DNA of 64,000 nucleotides, taken from DATAXI01 sp963756185. Its GTDB lineage: Bacteria > Verrucomicrobiota > Verrucomicrobiia > Chthoniobacterales > Chthoniobacteraceae. Shown here piece after piece: positions 17,984-27,818 of this stretch. The notes below the pieces were generated by a model. That model saw nothing but the letters and a program-made list of their open reading frames with translations, was not told where the DNA came from and made no database searches. The stretch is from positions 434,001 to 498,000 of the forward strand of contig CAVWMS010000003.1 of assembly GCA_963756185.1 (NCBI GenBank), written 5' to 3'. Positions within the stretch are counted from its first letter, which is position 1. Each line of letters begins with the position of its first letter. A program made the position numbers and the translations under genes.

Positions 17984-19155
17984 ACTCCAACCTCCAATCG
18001 CACCCGACCCGCGCCACGGCGGCCGCCGCCGCGCCTCCGCTGCGCGTTCTCCACGTCGTCTTCTCCCTCGAGGCGGGCGGCATGGAAAACGGCATCGTCA
18101 ATGTCAGCGCCGCGCTGCCGCCGGAGGAATTCGAGATTCACGTCTGCTGCCTTGCGCGCGGCGGTGAGTTCGTCCGCCGTTTTCCCTATCCGGAGCGCGT
18201 TCACGTGATCGGAAAGCGCGAGGGTTTCTCGTTGTCCGCCGTCGCCGCCCTCTCGAAGCACATCCGCCAACTGGCGCCCCATGTGATTCACACGCACAAC
18301 TTTGGCCCGCTGATCTACGCGCGCCTGGCGGCGCCCGGCGCGGGCTCGCGCATCCTGCACGGCGAGCATGCCGAGTTGACCGACTCCGAACTGGCGCCTC
18401 ATCGCCTCCTCGCGCGCCGCATGCTTTACCGCGGCATCCACCGCATCCACACCGTCTCGCATTCGCTGCGGGACTCGCTGATCCTCCAGGGATTCGCCGC
18501 CAATAAGATCGATGTCGTCGTCAACGGCGTCGATACAGCGCGCTTCCGGCCCGGTTCGCGGGACGAGGCCCGGCGCGACGCCGGGCTGCCCACGGACGCC
18601 ACCATCCTCGGGCTCGTGGGCCGCTTCGGCGCATACAAACGCCATGCCGAATTGATCGAGGCTTTTGACCGGCTCGCCGCCGCCCACCCCGGCCTTTGGC
18701 TGCTCTTCGCCGGCAGCGGCGGCCCCATGGAAGCGCCCACGCGCGCGCGGGCCGCGGCCAGCCCGTTTGCCTCGCGCATCCGCTTCGCCGGCTTGCAATC
18801 CGATGTCGCCCCTTCGTATCGCGCGCTCGACCTGCTGGTCGTCCCGAGCGTCAACGAGGGCCTCTCGAACGCCCTGCTCGAGGCGATGGCTTGCGGCATC
18901 CCCGTCCTCGCCCATACGGCTTGCGGCAACCGCGACGTCATCGAGGACGGCGCAAACGGCTGCCTCCGCGACCTCGCGGGCCCGGAACACCTCCGCGATG
19001 CCCTGGCCGCCGTGCTTTCGAACCCATCCTCGCTATCCGGGCTCGGCCAGGCTGCCCGCCGGACGGTGGAAGCCAATTTCTCCTTCGCCTCGATGGTCGC
19101 CGGCTACGAGAAACTCTACCGGCAGACCGCCCGGCGCGCGCCAGCCCCGGTTTGA
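17980..19155 (+). CDS. Family 4 glycosyltransferase
   Basis: 391 residues from TTG 17980, chosen because TTGA overlaps the previous stop and the conserved region starts soon after (LRVLHVVFSLEAGGMENGI). An in-frame extension to 17806 lies inside the previous gene and is not used. GT-B fold with the donor-binding C-terminal part: TILGLVGRFGAYKRHAELI, LLFAGSGG, and the signature VPSVNEGLSNALLEAMACGIPV, split here as VPSVNEGLSN and LLEAMACGIPV. It is a retaining transferase acting on the polysaccharide of locus A. The sugar is unknown. Confidence 0.9.
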   Translation: MNSNLQSHPTRATAAAAAPPLRVLHVVFSLEAGGMENGIVNVSAALPPEEFEIHVCCLARGGEFVRRFPYPERVHVIGKREGFSLSAVAALSKHIRQLAPHVIHTHNFGPLIYARLAAPGAGSRILHGEHAELTDSELAPHRLLARRMLYRGIHRIHTVSHSLRDSLILQGFAANKIDVVVNGVDTARFRPGSRDEARRDAGLPTDATILGLVGRFGAYKRHAELIEAFDRLAAAHPGLWLLFAGSGGPMEAPTRARAAASPFASRIRFAGLQSDVAPSYRALDLLVVPSVNEGLSNALLEAMACGIPVLAHTACGNRDVIEDGANGCLRDLAGPEHLRDALAAVLSNPSSLSGLGQAARRTVEANFSFASMVAGYEKLYRQTARRAPAPV

Positions 19156-19196
19156 CCTGAAAAAGATTTTACCTATTATAGTACCCTTTCCCCTGA

Positions 19197-20801
19197 ATGG
19201 ACTTCGTCGCTCTCATCATCTTCCTGGGCCTTTACTATATCCGGCCCCAGGAGTGGTTTAGCGCGCTCAACAGCCTGCATCCGGTCCAGTTGCTCTCGAT
19301 CATGGCCATCTGGGCCATGATCCAGGGGCGCAAGCTCAAGCCCCGCGAGCTGGTGGTGACGCCGCTCGACTGGCTGATGCTGACTTACTTCATCTGGACC
19401 CTCATGGCCGGGTGGAGCTTCATGCAGACCCTCACCAACAATGAGGCCGTGCTTTTGTTCTATTTCGTGGCCGTGCGCAGCCTCGACAGCATCCGCCGGC
19501 TCAAAATCTTTCTCGGCTGGTGGTGCGCGTTCATGCTGATGATCGCCGCGCTGGCCATCGCCAGCGATTACGGGTTCGATCCGCTTCATTCCCACGACAT
19601 GTCCTCGGACATGATGAAGGGCCGGCTCATCCTTAACCTTTCCGTCTTCGATAATCCCAACTCGCTCGCGCACAGCGTCGTCCCGGTAGTGCCGCTGGTT
19701 TACTACCTCGTGTTCTGGCGGCGCTCGTTCATGAAGGTGGGCCTGATCCTGATGGTGATCCCGCTCTGGTGCATCTATCTCACGCAATCCAAGGGCGGAT
19801 TCATCTGCTGCTTTGGCACCGTCCTGGCGACGCTCGTCTTTGGCCGGAATCGTATCTGGCAGGTCGTCGTCGTGCTGCTGGCGATCGGCTTCGGTTACGG
19901 CGCGATGTTCGCGCTGCCGCGAATGAACGAACTGAACCATAGCAAGACCGATCCCGCAATCCAGGGCCGCGTCGCGGCGCTTCAATTCGGCCTGCTCTGC
20001 ATGCGAACCCATTTCATGGGCATTGGCCTCGGAAATTTCGAAGGAACCTTCTACCACGACGGGCCGCTCCAGAAAAACGTGGAATACCGCTCCCTTCCTC
20101 CGAAGTATGTCGCCGCCGGCCCGAATGCCCCCGCGCACGAGGTCGACGGCAGAAGCTACCGCGTGACCACCTACTCGCACTACTGGAAGGCCACGCATAA
20201 CGCCTACAATCAAAATGGCGCGGAACTGGGCTATGTGGGCCTCTACCTCTTTGTCGGCATTCTCTATTGCTGCATCCGTACGCTGCTGCTGGTGAAATCG
20301 CACGACAATGACGAGGAATGCATCCGGCGCGCGCTCTTTGCGACCGTGGTGGCCTACGCCATCTCGTGCTGGATGGTCGATTTCTGTTACCGGCCAACCT
20401 TCTTCATGTTCGTCGCCGCCATCAGCGCCTTCCACCGGCTCCTGCTCAAAAAGCAGGATCAGGAGGTCAAGACGTTGGAAGCGGAGCCGGTCGTCGCCGG
20501 TCCTCCGTGGCTGCGCCGCCTGAGGCCGTTCGCCATTCCCGGCATTGCCCTTCCCGGTCTGCCCGCCGCGGCCCCTGCCGGCGCCGCGTCCGCCCTGGCC
20601 TCGGTGCCGCTCGAATCGACCGCGACGCCCATCCCGACGGTTCGTTCGAGGGCTTCGAGCTGGAAGCCGAAAGTGTCCATCGAGGAAAAGCTGCGCAAGA
20701 AATTCATCTGGAACCGTCTCGGCATCCTCGATTTCCTCATCATCCTGCTGCTCACTTACGCCGTCATCAAGTACTGGGAGCATCTCATCGTCTCGATGTA
20801 G
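19197..20801 (+). CDS. O-antigen ligase/polymerase-type membrane protein (Wzy_C/WaaL family)
   Basis: 534 residues and about 10-12 hydrophobic helices. It begins MDFVALIIFLGLYYIRPQEW; the YYIRPQEW start is typical of the ligase/polymerase proteins found with exosortase-type exopolysaccharide loci. The family core is seen as YLTQSKGGFICCF (the SRG-like loop) and GRVAALQFGLLCMRTHFMGIGLGNFEGTF, followed by HNAYNQNGAELGYVGL, which carries the conserved His-N-x-Y of the large periplasmic loop. It would polymerise or ligate lipid-linked glycans on the outer face of the inner membrane. The tail after 430 is soluble and Pro/Ala-rich, with a final hydrophobic helix. Confidence 0.82.
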   Translation: MDFVALIIFLGLYYIRPQEWFSALNSLHPVQLLSIMAIWAMIQGRKLKPRELVVTPLDWLMLTYFIWTLMAGWSFMQTLTNNEAVLLFYFVAVRSLDSIRRLKIFLGWWCAFMLMIAALAIASDYGFDPLHSHDMSSDMMKGRLILNLSVFDNPNSLAHSVVPVVPLVYYLVFWRRSFMKVGLILMVIPLWCIYLTQSKGGFICCFGTVLATLVFGRNRIWQVVVVLLAIGFGYGAMFALPRMNELNHSKTDPAIQGRVAALQFGLLCMRTHFMGIGLGNFEGTFYHDGPLQKNVEYRSLPPKYVAAGPNAPAHEVDGRSYRVTTYSHYWKATHNAYNQNGAELGYVGLYLFVGILYCCIRTLLLVKSHDNDEECIRRALFATVVAYAISCWMVDFCYRPTFFMFVAAISAFHRLLLKKQDQEVKTLEAEPVVAGPPWLRRLRPFAIPGIALPGLPAAAPAGAASALASVPLESTATPIPTVRSRASSWKPKVSIEEKLRKKFIWNRLGILDFLIILLLTYAVIKYWEHLIVSM

Positions 20802-20810
20802 GAAGCCTCC

Positions 20811-21920
20811 ATGGTCTGGCAGATTCTCTTTTGGGCCTCCGCGGCGCTGCTGGCTTACACCTTTCTCGGTTATCAATTACTCATTGCGCTGCTCGCCTGT
20901 TTTCGCCGGCGCGCCGCACCCGGCGGTGTCCCGCCCGCCGGTGTCAGCGTGGTCGTGGTGGCGCATAATGAGGAAGCCCGCATTCGCGCCCGCATCGAAA
21001 ATCTCAAGGCATCGCTTTGCCGCGTCGAGGTGATCGTATGTTCCGACGGTTCGACCGATTCCACCGCCGATCTGGCTCGCCAGGCCGGAGCGCGCGTATT
21101 CGATTTTCCGCAACGCCGCGGCAAGGCCGCCTGCCTCTCCGAGGTGATCCCGAAGCTCGATACGCCCGTTGTCGTCCTGGCCGATTGCCGCCAGCAATTC
21201 ACGCCCGACACCATTCCGCGGCTGCTGCGCCATTTTGCCGATCCCGATACCGGCGCGGTGAGCGGCATCCTGCGCATTGGCGACGCCGAAACCAGCGCCG
21301 GGGCCGGCGTAAACATTTACTGGCGCATGGAAACAGCCCTCCGGCAGGCGGAGTCCAATTTCGACTCGTGCATCGGCTGCACCGGCGCGGTCTATGCGAT
21401 TCGCCGCGAGCTTTTTCGTCCCATCCCGGCTGACACCATCCTTGATGACGTGGTCATCCCGATGTTCATCGCGCTCGCCGGTTACCGCGTCGTTTACGAC
21501 GGCGAAGCCGAGGCGTTCGATCCGCAATCGCTCGACCCGGGCGCCGAGCACCGGCGCAAGGCGCGCACGCTCGCCGGTAACTTTCAAATGCTCCTGCGCC
21601 AGCCGCGCTGGCTCTCGCCCTCGAGGAACCGGCTCGCGTTTCAATTGATCTCGCACAAGTACCTGCGGCTCGCCGGCCCGCTTTTGCTCGCGGCCGCCCT
21701 GGTCTCGAACATCCATCTCGCCCATCTGCCCTTGTACCGGGCCTGTCTCATCCTTCAAATCCTGCTGTACCTGCTCGCCGCCGCCGGCCTCGCCGCTCCC
21801 TCGCTGCGCATGCGCCTCTTTTCGATCCCCGCCGGTTTCCTCTTTCTCAACCTGATGACCCTCCGCGGTTTCTTCCGCTATCTCTTCGGCCCCAAGGGCG
21901 GCGCATGGGAGAAGGCGTAG
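20811..21920 (+). CDS. Membrane-anchored family 2 glycosyltransferase
   Basis: 369 residues. An N-terminal transmembrane helix (ILFWASAALLAYTFLGYQLL) precedes a GT2 domain: VSVVVVAHNEEARI, VIVCSDGSTDSTADL, VVLADCRQQF (DxD-like ADCRQ), IGCTGAVYAIRRELF and DDVVIPMFIALAGYRVVYD. Three to four hydrophobic helices near the C-terminus (LRLAGPLLLAAALVSNIHL, LILQILLYLLAAAGL) make it a processive-synthase-like topology, as in hyaluronan or poly-GlcNAc synthases, though the QxxRW motif is not evident. It starts ten bases after the ligase-type gene, so it is cotranscribed with it. Confidence 0.88.
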   Translation: MVWQILFWASAALLAYTFLGYQLLIALLACFRRRAAPGGVPPAGVSVVVVAHNEEARIRARIENLKASLCRVEVIVCSDGSTDSTADLARQAGARVFDFPQRRGKAACLSEVIPKLDTPVVVLADCRQQFTPDTIPRLLRHFADPDTGAVSGILRIGDAETSAGAGVNIYWRMETALRQAESNFDSCIGCTGAVYAIRRELFRPIPADTILDDVVIPMFIALAGYRVVYDGEAEAFDPQSLDPGAEHRRKARTLAGNFQMLLRQPRWLSPSRNRLAFQLISHKYLRLAGPLLLAAALVSNIHLAHLPLYRACLILQILLYLLAAAGLAAPSLRMRLFSIPAGFLFLNLMTLRGFFRYLFGPKGGAWEKA

Positions 21921-21943
21921 GTCATTTCCAATAAGCTCAAAAG

Positions 21944-21963
21944 TAATCTGCGAGAATCTGCCT
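21944..21963. repeat. AATCTGCG-type short direct repeat between convergent genes
   Basis: Two 10-bp spaced copies of AATCTGC (TAATCTGCGAGAATCTGCCT) lie 24 bp after the glycosyltransferase stop, in the 94-bp gap before the convergent methyltransferase. No T-run hairpin was seen in the gap. Confidence 0.5.
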
Positions 21964-22014
21964 GCCCGCATCGCTATGCTCAGGCGTTGCGGGCGTGGCG
22001 CTAAACTGGATAAC

Positions 22015-22626
22015 TTAACCTGCCGCCGGCTTCTCGACGGCTGCCACAAAGTGCAGCCTACGTCCAAAGGCGATGCTTAACGGCCACGGATAGAGCCGCA
22101 ACGATTCTTCCCGTGCCGCGACGTGCAGCCCCAATTTTCGGAACGCGTCATCCCATTGCGCCCGGGTCCAATAGTGGAATGGCAGCGCCACCTCGTGGCG
22201 CGCATTGCCCATCCTGTCCATGAACTCGAGCGTCCGGCGCGCGAGAAATCCCTCCAATAAGTGATCCTTTATCAGCACATACTTACTGGCAACTCGAGCC
22301 GATTCGCTCAGCAACATAAACGGATCCTCCGCATGATGCACCACGTCCACCAGCATGACTGCGTCGAAACTCCCGTCGGAAAATGGGATGCTCTTCCCGT
22401 CAAACCCGCTCACGGGGATGTGCGCCCCCGGCCGCACCAGCACATCGATTCCCTGGATTGAGATATCCGGCCTTTGTTCGGCGATCAGCCGCGTGATCCA
22501 GCCGTCTCCGCAACCGACGTCCAATACACGGGCGCCGCGCGGGATCAGCTTCTCGAATGCGTCGCGCAACTGATGCACGCGGCGCCGGTGAATGTAACTG
22601 CCGTGAATAACTTCCAGCGGCGTCAT
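22015..22626 (-). CDS. Class I SAM-dependent methyltransferase
   Basis: 203 residues from ATG 22626. An upstream in-frame extension to 22860 lies inside the neighbouring gene, and ATGA overlap with its stop supports the shorter start. The SAM site is RVLDVGCGDGWITRLIAE (about 33-50), followed by SFDAVMLVDVVHHAEDP, the usual motif I and motif II/III spacing. The substrate is unknown. As the last gene of a three-gene minus-strand operon behind a dolichol-phosphate-mannose-synthase-like protein and a membrane glycosyltransferase, it may methylate a lipid-linked sugar. Confidence 0.85.
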   Translation of the reverse strand: MTPLEVIHGSYIHRRRVHQLRDAFEKLIPRGARVLDVGCGDGWITRLIAEQRPDISIQGIDVLVRPGAHIPVSGFDGKSIPFSDGSFDAVMLVDVVHHAEDPFMLLSESARVASKYVLIKDHLLEGFLARRTLEFMDRMGNARHEVALPFHYWTRAQWDDAFRKLGLHVAAREESLRLYPWPLSIAFGRRLHFVAAVEKPAAG

Positions 22627-23801
22627 TTCCGTCGCATCCCCAGGATACTTACAAAGAAACCGGAGAGAATGGTCTGAAACCCGAGCGCCGTCAGCGTCAT
22701 GCCGGGAATCACCCAGCGCATGGTGTGCGGATAATCGAGCGGCCCAAAATGGGTGAGGCGCCATTGGTTCCACGCGCCAAGCAGCAGCGCCACGCCGGCA
22801 ACCATCGACAGCGCGCCGAGTACCAGCGCGCGCTCGAGGTTCATCACCTTGAAGAACCAATCCAGCCAGGGGCTTGGCGGCAGCAGGCGCTCACTTACGG
22901 CAAACGTCTTCGCAAAGAGCGAAAAGAGGATCGATTGATAACCCAGCAAAAGGGCCAGAGCCGCGAAGAGCAGCGTATGCACGTCGAAATGGACCCCCTG
23001 AATCACCACGCCCGGGAATGCGATGGCCGCTCCCAGCAACCCCAGCCCGATCAGCACCGCGCCGGGATAGAGAAACAGCCAGCGCGGGCTCAGCATCAGG
23101 AAAAAACGCAGCGTCCGCCATCCGTCGCGCACCGTGCGCAGGTGCGGCTCGCGGATGGTCCGCCCATCCTTGTGAAGGGTGATCGGCAACTCGGCGATGC
23201 GGGCGTTGAACATGCCCGCCTTGATGATCATCTCCGTGGCGAATTCCATGCCGGTGCATTGCTGGTCGAGCCGGAGATAGAGTTCCTTCGAAAACGCCCG
23301 CAGCCCGCAGTAGACATCGTGCACTGGCACCTTGAACATCACGCGCGTCATCAACGAAAATGCGGGGTTGCCCAGCCAGCGATGCAGGAACGGCATCGCC
23401 TCGGGCGCCACTTTTCCGCCGCCCGACTCGAGCCGGCAGCCCTGCACCAGGTCGTACCCTTCGCGCAGCTTCTTGAGGAAATTCGGCGCCTCGAGAAAGT
23501 CGTAACTCCCATCCGCGTCACCCATCAGGATGTATTTGCCGCGCGCGGCGGCGATGCCGCCCATCAGCGCGCTTCCATATCCTTTCTCCATCACCGGCGC
23601 CACGCGCGCGCCCAGCCTCTCCGCTATTTCGCGGGAGCCGTCCGTGCTGCCGTTGTCCGCCACGACGACCTCGCCGGGTATGCCGTTCTCCCGCAGCGCG
23701 CGAAACGCCTTTTCCACGCAGGCGCCGAGCGTCTCGGCCTCGTTCAGGCAGGGCAAAACAATCGAAAGTTCGATGGACTCGCCGGCGGGGGAACTTTGCA
23801 T
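22623..23801 (-). CDS. DPM1/DolP-mannose-synthase-like family 2 glycosyltransferase with membrane tail
   Basis: 392 residues from ATG 23801; a longer in-frame opening to 23972 overlaps the upstream gene. The GT2 domain: LSIVLPCLNEAETLGACVEK, VVVADNGSTDGS, ILMGDADGSYDF (DAD metal site), HDVYCGLRAF and GMEFATEMIIKAG. Four hydrophobic helices then follow (for example LFLYPGAVLIGLGLLGAAIAF). This is the arrangement of polyprenyl-phosphate hexose synthases, which charge undecaprenyl phosphate with a sugar for use outside the membrane. The GT39-like gene directly upstream could use that product. Confidence 0.88.
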   Translation of the reverse strand: MQSSPAGESIELSIVLPCLNEAETLGACVEKAFRALRENGIPGEVVVADNGSTDGSREIAERLGARVAPVMEKGYGSALMGGIAAARGKYILMGDADGSYDFLEAPNFLKKLREGYDLVQGCRLESGGGKVAPEAMPFLHRWLGNPAFSLMTRVMFKVPVHDVYCGLRAFSKELYLRLDQQCTGMEFATEMIIKAGMFNARIAELPITLHKDGRTIREPHLRTVRDGWRTLRFFLMLSPRWLFLYPGAVLIGLGLLGAAIAFPGVVIQGVHFDVHTLLFAALALLLGYQSILFSLFAKTFAVSERLLPPSPWLDWFFKVMNLERALVLGALSMVAGVALLLGAWNQWRLTHFGPLDYPHTMRWVIPGMTLTALGFQTILSGFFVSILGMRRK

Positions 23802-23812
23802 GGGATCGGAGA

Positions 23813-25443
23813 TCAGCGGAACGGCTCGAGTTGCGGCTCCGGTGCATCGGCGTTTACCACCCACGCCTTCCGGTCGCCATAGTAATCGGCCAATTGCCGG
23901 TTTGCGTCGGGGCCCATGTCGCGCGCGAGGATGACCTTCGCATTTGGGAGGTCGGCGTCGTTGTAGACCCATTCCCGGTTTGGGTTGTGGTTGGCGTCAT
24001 ATTTCACGATCACCAGGCTCTTGTTAGGTTCGCTCCGCAATTTCTCGATCATCGCCTGCCTTTGCAAATACCAGTGTTCACCATCCGCATGCGCCATCTT
24101 CACCCCAATCTGCAGGTAGGATATGGCAAAGAGAATCGCCAGTCCCCGCACGATGTTCCTGCCAAAGCGCCGCCGCCAACATGCCATGCGTTGAGCCGGC
24201 GCATCGATTGCACCACCAGCACAAAGAAAAGTCCCGCCGCCGGCGCGGCGTAGTGCGGATAAACCCAGGTGCCCATCAGCACCGTGGCGACAAACAGCGC
24301 CCCGATGAACACCGCGAGCCAAAGCCATCGGTCGTGCGGCAGCGCGCATGGCAGCCCCAGCAGCGCCACCAGCATGAGATAGGACCAGAGATAGCCTTGC
24401 GCCAGCACCCACGTCTTGTGGCCGATCGCACGGACAAAGCCGCCCATGGAACTGCGCTCGCGCTCGAACGACTCATAAAACAGCTCCTCGAATTTTTGTA
24501 TTGCTGGGTGGTGATACTGCGGCTCGGGCCGCGGCGTGCCGAAGATGAACGCAGGCGTGATGCCGTAGGTTTCCTCGTAGACCATGTAGGGCATCACGGC
24601 CGGATTGCCCGTGACCCGCCAGTTGTAGAAACCGATTTGCACCGCGAACAGCAGCAGCACCGCCCCCAGCGGCACCACTATCCTCCGGAAAATTTCCGAT
24701 GCGGGAACGTTGCCCGCCTCGATGAACCAGATCAGCAGCGCCAGCAGCATTAGCAGGCCGAGCACAAATCCCTCGTAGGGCCGGCTGTTGGCCATCACCC
24801 CCAGTCCTATGCCCATCCAGATCGCATCGCGCACACGCCGCTCCCGCAGGATGCGCCGGAAGGCCCCGAGCGCCAGCGCGCCGCCGCCCATCGCCACGGC
24901 GCCACCCCAGTAGTCCTGGCTCCATTCGAGCACGATCGGGTGCAGCGCCACCATGAGGCCGCCGGCCAGCGCCCAGCGCGGCGGCATCCATGCCATGAAC
25001 ATCCAGCAAATCGTCGCGCAGGCCAGCGCCGTGGTGAGCCAGATCCCGAGGATCGGCAGCCCGAGACCTTCCCCGATCGCCAGGGCCACACCCTGGCCGG
25101 GAGGATACTTTGCCGTATAGGTCGGCTGCATGATTTGGTGAATCGTCTCGAAATGCTGCCACATTGGCGGCGTGGGATTGGTCACCCGCCCGTGGGCAAA
25201 GGTGTCGCCGAGCAGCAGGTAACCAAACTCATCGTGGACATACGGCACCGGTATATGCGACCAAACGCACAGTCCCACGCTCAGAAGAAACGAGGCCACG
25301 CCCACTGCGGCCACGGCGCGGCCCGGCCTTGTGGCGAGCCGGTCCGCCCATCTCTGGATGGGATGGAACAACCGCCCGAGCATTTTCCCCTTCATGAGCG
25401 CCAGCGGAACGAGCAGGGGGATGAGATACCAGGTCTTGAACAT
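23813..25443 (-). CDS. GT39/ArnT-like membrane glycosyltransferase, frame broken near 24180
   Basis: About 543 residues when the two overlapping frames are joined near 24180. It starts at ATG 25443 (MFKTWYLIPLLVPLALM). About ten hydrophobic helices are visible. The first periplasmic loop holds IPVPYVHDEFGYLLLGDTF, whose DE pair matches the catalytic acidic site of the GT-C/GT39 family. Such enzymes take sugars from polyprenyl-phosphate carriers on the periplasmic side. After the frame change the protein ends in a soluble segment that includes DMGPDANRQLADYYGDRKAW, a PMT-like C-terminal feature. The paired synthase is 11 bp downstream. One missing base would restore the frame. Confidence 0.78.
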
Positions 25444-25563
25444 TAACTGCGGAGGAGGTGGCGCAAAATCCGCCGCCTTGCGGGGCTTGTCGAAAAAGTT
25501 TTTTTCTCGAACCGCGGCTTGGTTACAACCATATCTTAGCTCTTGCAACGATAGAAATTGTTA

Positions 25564-26652
25564 ATGTTCAAGGCCCTCAATCTTTGGCTCCCCTCCTACC
25601 TGCTCCGTCGCCGCGGGCGTTGGAATGCCTCGGGTGAAACGCACCTGATCATCTGCGTTTGCGATCACTTTGAACCGTTCCACGACGCGCCGCAAGCCGA
25701 GGCGCTCAGCCGCGTCCGCCGCTGGGTCGATGACTTCCCGCAGCTCTCGCTCAAATGGCGCGACTCGAACGGGCTGGCCCTTTGCCACAGCTTTTTCTAC
25801 CCGATCGAACAATACGACGAGCAGGTTCTCAGCAGCCTCGCCAATCTCTGCCGCTTGACCCGCTGCGAGACGGAAATCCATCACCATCACGAAAACGACA
25901 CCGCGGAAAATCTCGCGGCTTCGCTCGAGAAGGGAAAGCGCGACCTGGCGGGGCACGGCCTGCTTTCGACCGATCCCTCGGGAGCCATCCGATTCGGATT
26001 CATCCATGGCAACTGGGCGCTGGATAATTCCCATCCCGACCGCCGGTTTTGCGGCGTCCGCAATGAACTGCGCGTCCTGCAGGATGCCGGGTGCTACGCC
26101 GATTTCACCATGCCGAGCGCGCCGGAGCCCTCCCAGACCGCCACGGTGAACTCGATTTATTACGCAACGCCTTCCGACCAGCCGAAGTCGCACAACCGCG
26201 GCCGCCCGGCGCGCGCCGGGGTCCCCGATCCGGGCGGCTTCCTGCTGGTCCAGGGGCCGCTCGGTCTGAATTGGCGCCGGCGCAAATGGGGCCTCCTCCC
26301 GCGCATCGAGAATGCCGACCTCACCCCGCGCAATCCTCCCACCCGGCTCCGGCTCGAGCTTTGGCTCGACCTCAACGTCCACGTCGAGGGCCGCCCGGAA
26401 TGGATCTTTGCAAAGCTCCACTCTCACGGCGGCATCCCGCGCAACATGGACATGCTGCTGGGCGATACGATGCATCGCTTCCATGGCTGCCTGCCGCAAT
26501 TCGCCGCGGATCATCCCGGATTTCATTTTCACTATGTCACCGCCCGCGAATTGGTGAATATCGTTCACGCCGCGGAGGCCGGCAAAGCCGGGAATCCCGG
26601 TGATTACCGCGATTTCCGTTACACCTCGCGGCTGCGTCCGCCCGCCCAGTGA
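25564..26652 (+). CDS. Polysaccharide deacetylase-like protein of the EPS locus
   Basis: 362 residues from ATG 25564; a TTG six bases earlier is possible. I read it as a divergent NodB-type fold. LIICVCDHFEPFHD (about 29-42) takes the place of the TFDDG metal-binding strand, EIHHHHEN offers the second metal site, and FGFIHGNWALDNSHPDRRFCG and MLLGDTMHRFHG carry further conserved His/Asp. No signal peptide is seen, so it would act in the cytoplasm, unlike classical deacetylases. It lies 120 bp from the divergent GT39-like gene and is coupled (GTGA overlap) to a GT4 gene. Function inferred. Confidence 0.55.
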   Translation: MFKALNLWLPSYLLRRRGRWNASGETHLIICVCDHFEPFHDAPQAEALSRVRRWVDDFPQLSLKWRDSNGLALCHSFFYPIEQYDEQVLSSLANLCRLTRCETEIHHHHENDTAENLAASLEKGKRDLAGHGLLSTDPSGAIRFGFIHGNWALDNSHPDRRFCGVRNELRVLQDAGCYADFTMPSAPEPSQTATVNSIYYATPSDQPKSHNRGRPARAGVPDPGGFLLVQGPLGLNWRRRKWGLLPRIENADLTPRNPPTRLRLELWLDLNVHVEGRPEWIFAKLHSHGGIPRNMDMLLGDTMHRFHGCLPQFAADHPGFHFHYVTARELVNIVHAAEAGKAGNPGDYRDFRYTSRLRPPAQ

Positions 26653-27818
26653 CCCTCCTTTTCTTTTCAAATCTCTTTCCGACCACCGCCGAACCTTACC
26701 GCGGCCTCGACAACGCGACCCTTCTCCACTCCCTCGAACCGGAATTCAAGACGCGCGTCCTTTCGCCGCGCCCGCTTCTTCCGTGGGCCCGCGCGAATTT
26801 CTCCGCCCGGCCGGAGGACGCGCCGTTCGAACCGCGCTGGATTCCGGCGGCGTATCTGCCGAAAATTGGCGGCGCTATCAATCACCGCCTGATGGCGCGG
26901 TCGCTGCGGCGCGCCTTCGAGCAAACACTGCGCGAATTCCGCCCACGCGCCATCCTGAGTTCGTGGATTTTTCCCGACTCCTGCGCCGCGCTCGCGCTGG
27001 CCGGCGGCCGTGTGCCGGTCGTCGCCATTGCCCAGGGCTCGGACGTTCACCAATATCTCGCGATGCCGGCGCGCCGCCATGTCATCCTCGATCAACTGCC
27101 GCGCGCCGCGGCCGTCATCACCCGCAGCCGCGAGCTCTCCCGGCTCCTTTCCGAAGCCGGCATTTCGCCCGCGAAATTGCACACGATCTATAACGGAGTC
27201 GATCTCGAGACGTTTCAGCCTCGCGACAAGGGCGCCGCGCGGCGCGAGCTTTCGCTGCCAGAGAAGGCGCGCATCATTCTTTTCGTCGGTAATTTCTACG
27301 ATGTGAAGAATCCACTCCTGCTCATCGAAGCCGTGGCGCGGATGGCTGCCGCCGATTCGGTGCTGGTGATGGCCGGCGCCGGCCCGCTCGAGCAGCCTTG
27401 CAGGGAACTGGCATCGCGGCTTCAACTCGGCTCGCGCGTCATCTTTGCCGGACGCACGAATCCGGCTGGAATCGCGCGCCTGATGAACGCCGCCGACATC
27501 CTCGCGCTTCCCAGCAAAAACGAAGGCGTCCCCAACGTGATCCTCGAGGCCTTCGCCTCCGGACTTCCCGTTGTCGCGTCGAAAGTCGGCGGCATCCCGG
27601 AAATCCTTTACAACGATGCCCTTGGCCGCCTCGTCGAGCCGGGCAGCCTGATATCGCTGGCGGCGGCCATGGACGATCAACTGGCCCGTCCCCGCGAGAC
27701 CGCCGCGATCCGCCGCCACGGCGAGACTTTTTCCTGGTCCGCCACCGCCGCAAACTACCGCACCGTGCTTCGGGCAGCTCTTTCTTCCGAATCCCAGGTT
27801 CCAAAACCCAAATCCTGA
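26649..27818 (+). CDS. Family 4 glycosyltransferase
   Basis: 389 residues from GTG 26649, whose GTGA overlaps the stop of the previous gene. GT-B fold: VVAIAQGSDVHQYLAMP in the acceptor half, then ILFVGNFYDVKNPLLLIEAV, VLVMAGAGPLEQ, VIFAGRTNPAGIARLMNAAD and the donor signature LPSKNEGVPNVILEAFASG, followed by PVVASKVGGIPEIL. It is a retaining sugar transferase for the exopolysaccharide repeat unit; the sugar is not known. The last residues (SSESQVPKPKS) are encoded by a degenerate short-repeat sequence at 27788-27826, so the true conserved part ends slightly earlier. Confidence 0.92.
   Translation: MTLLFFSNLFPTTAEPYRGLDNATLLHSLEPEFKTRVLSPRPLLPWARANFSARPEDAPFEPRWIPAAYLPKIGGAINHRLMARSLRRAFEQTLREFRPRAILSSWIFPDSCAALALAGGRVPVVAIAQGSDVHQYLAMPARRHVILDQLPRAAAVITRSRELSRLLSEAGISPAKLHTIYNGVDLETFQPRDKGAARRELSLPEKARIILFVGNFYDVKNPLLLIEAVARMAAADSVLVMAGAGPLEQPCRELASRLQLGSRVIFAGRTNPAGIARLMNAADILALPSKNEGVPNVILEAFASGLPVVASKVGGIPEILYNDALGRLVEPGSLISLAAAMDDQLARPRETAAIRRHGETFSWSATAANYRTVLRAALSSESQVPKPKS

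Noticed and set aside
27398..27814. N-terminal extension of the third GT4 gene
   Set aside because: It overlaps the preceding GT4 gene in another frame and shows no glycosyltransferase sequence before residue 140.
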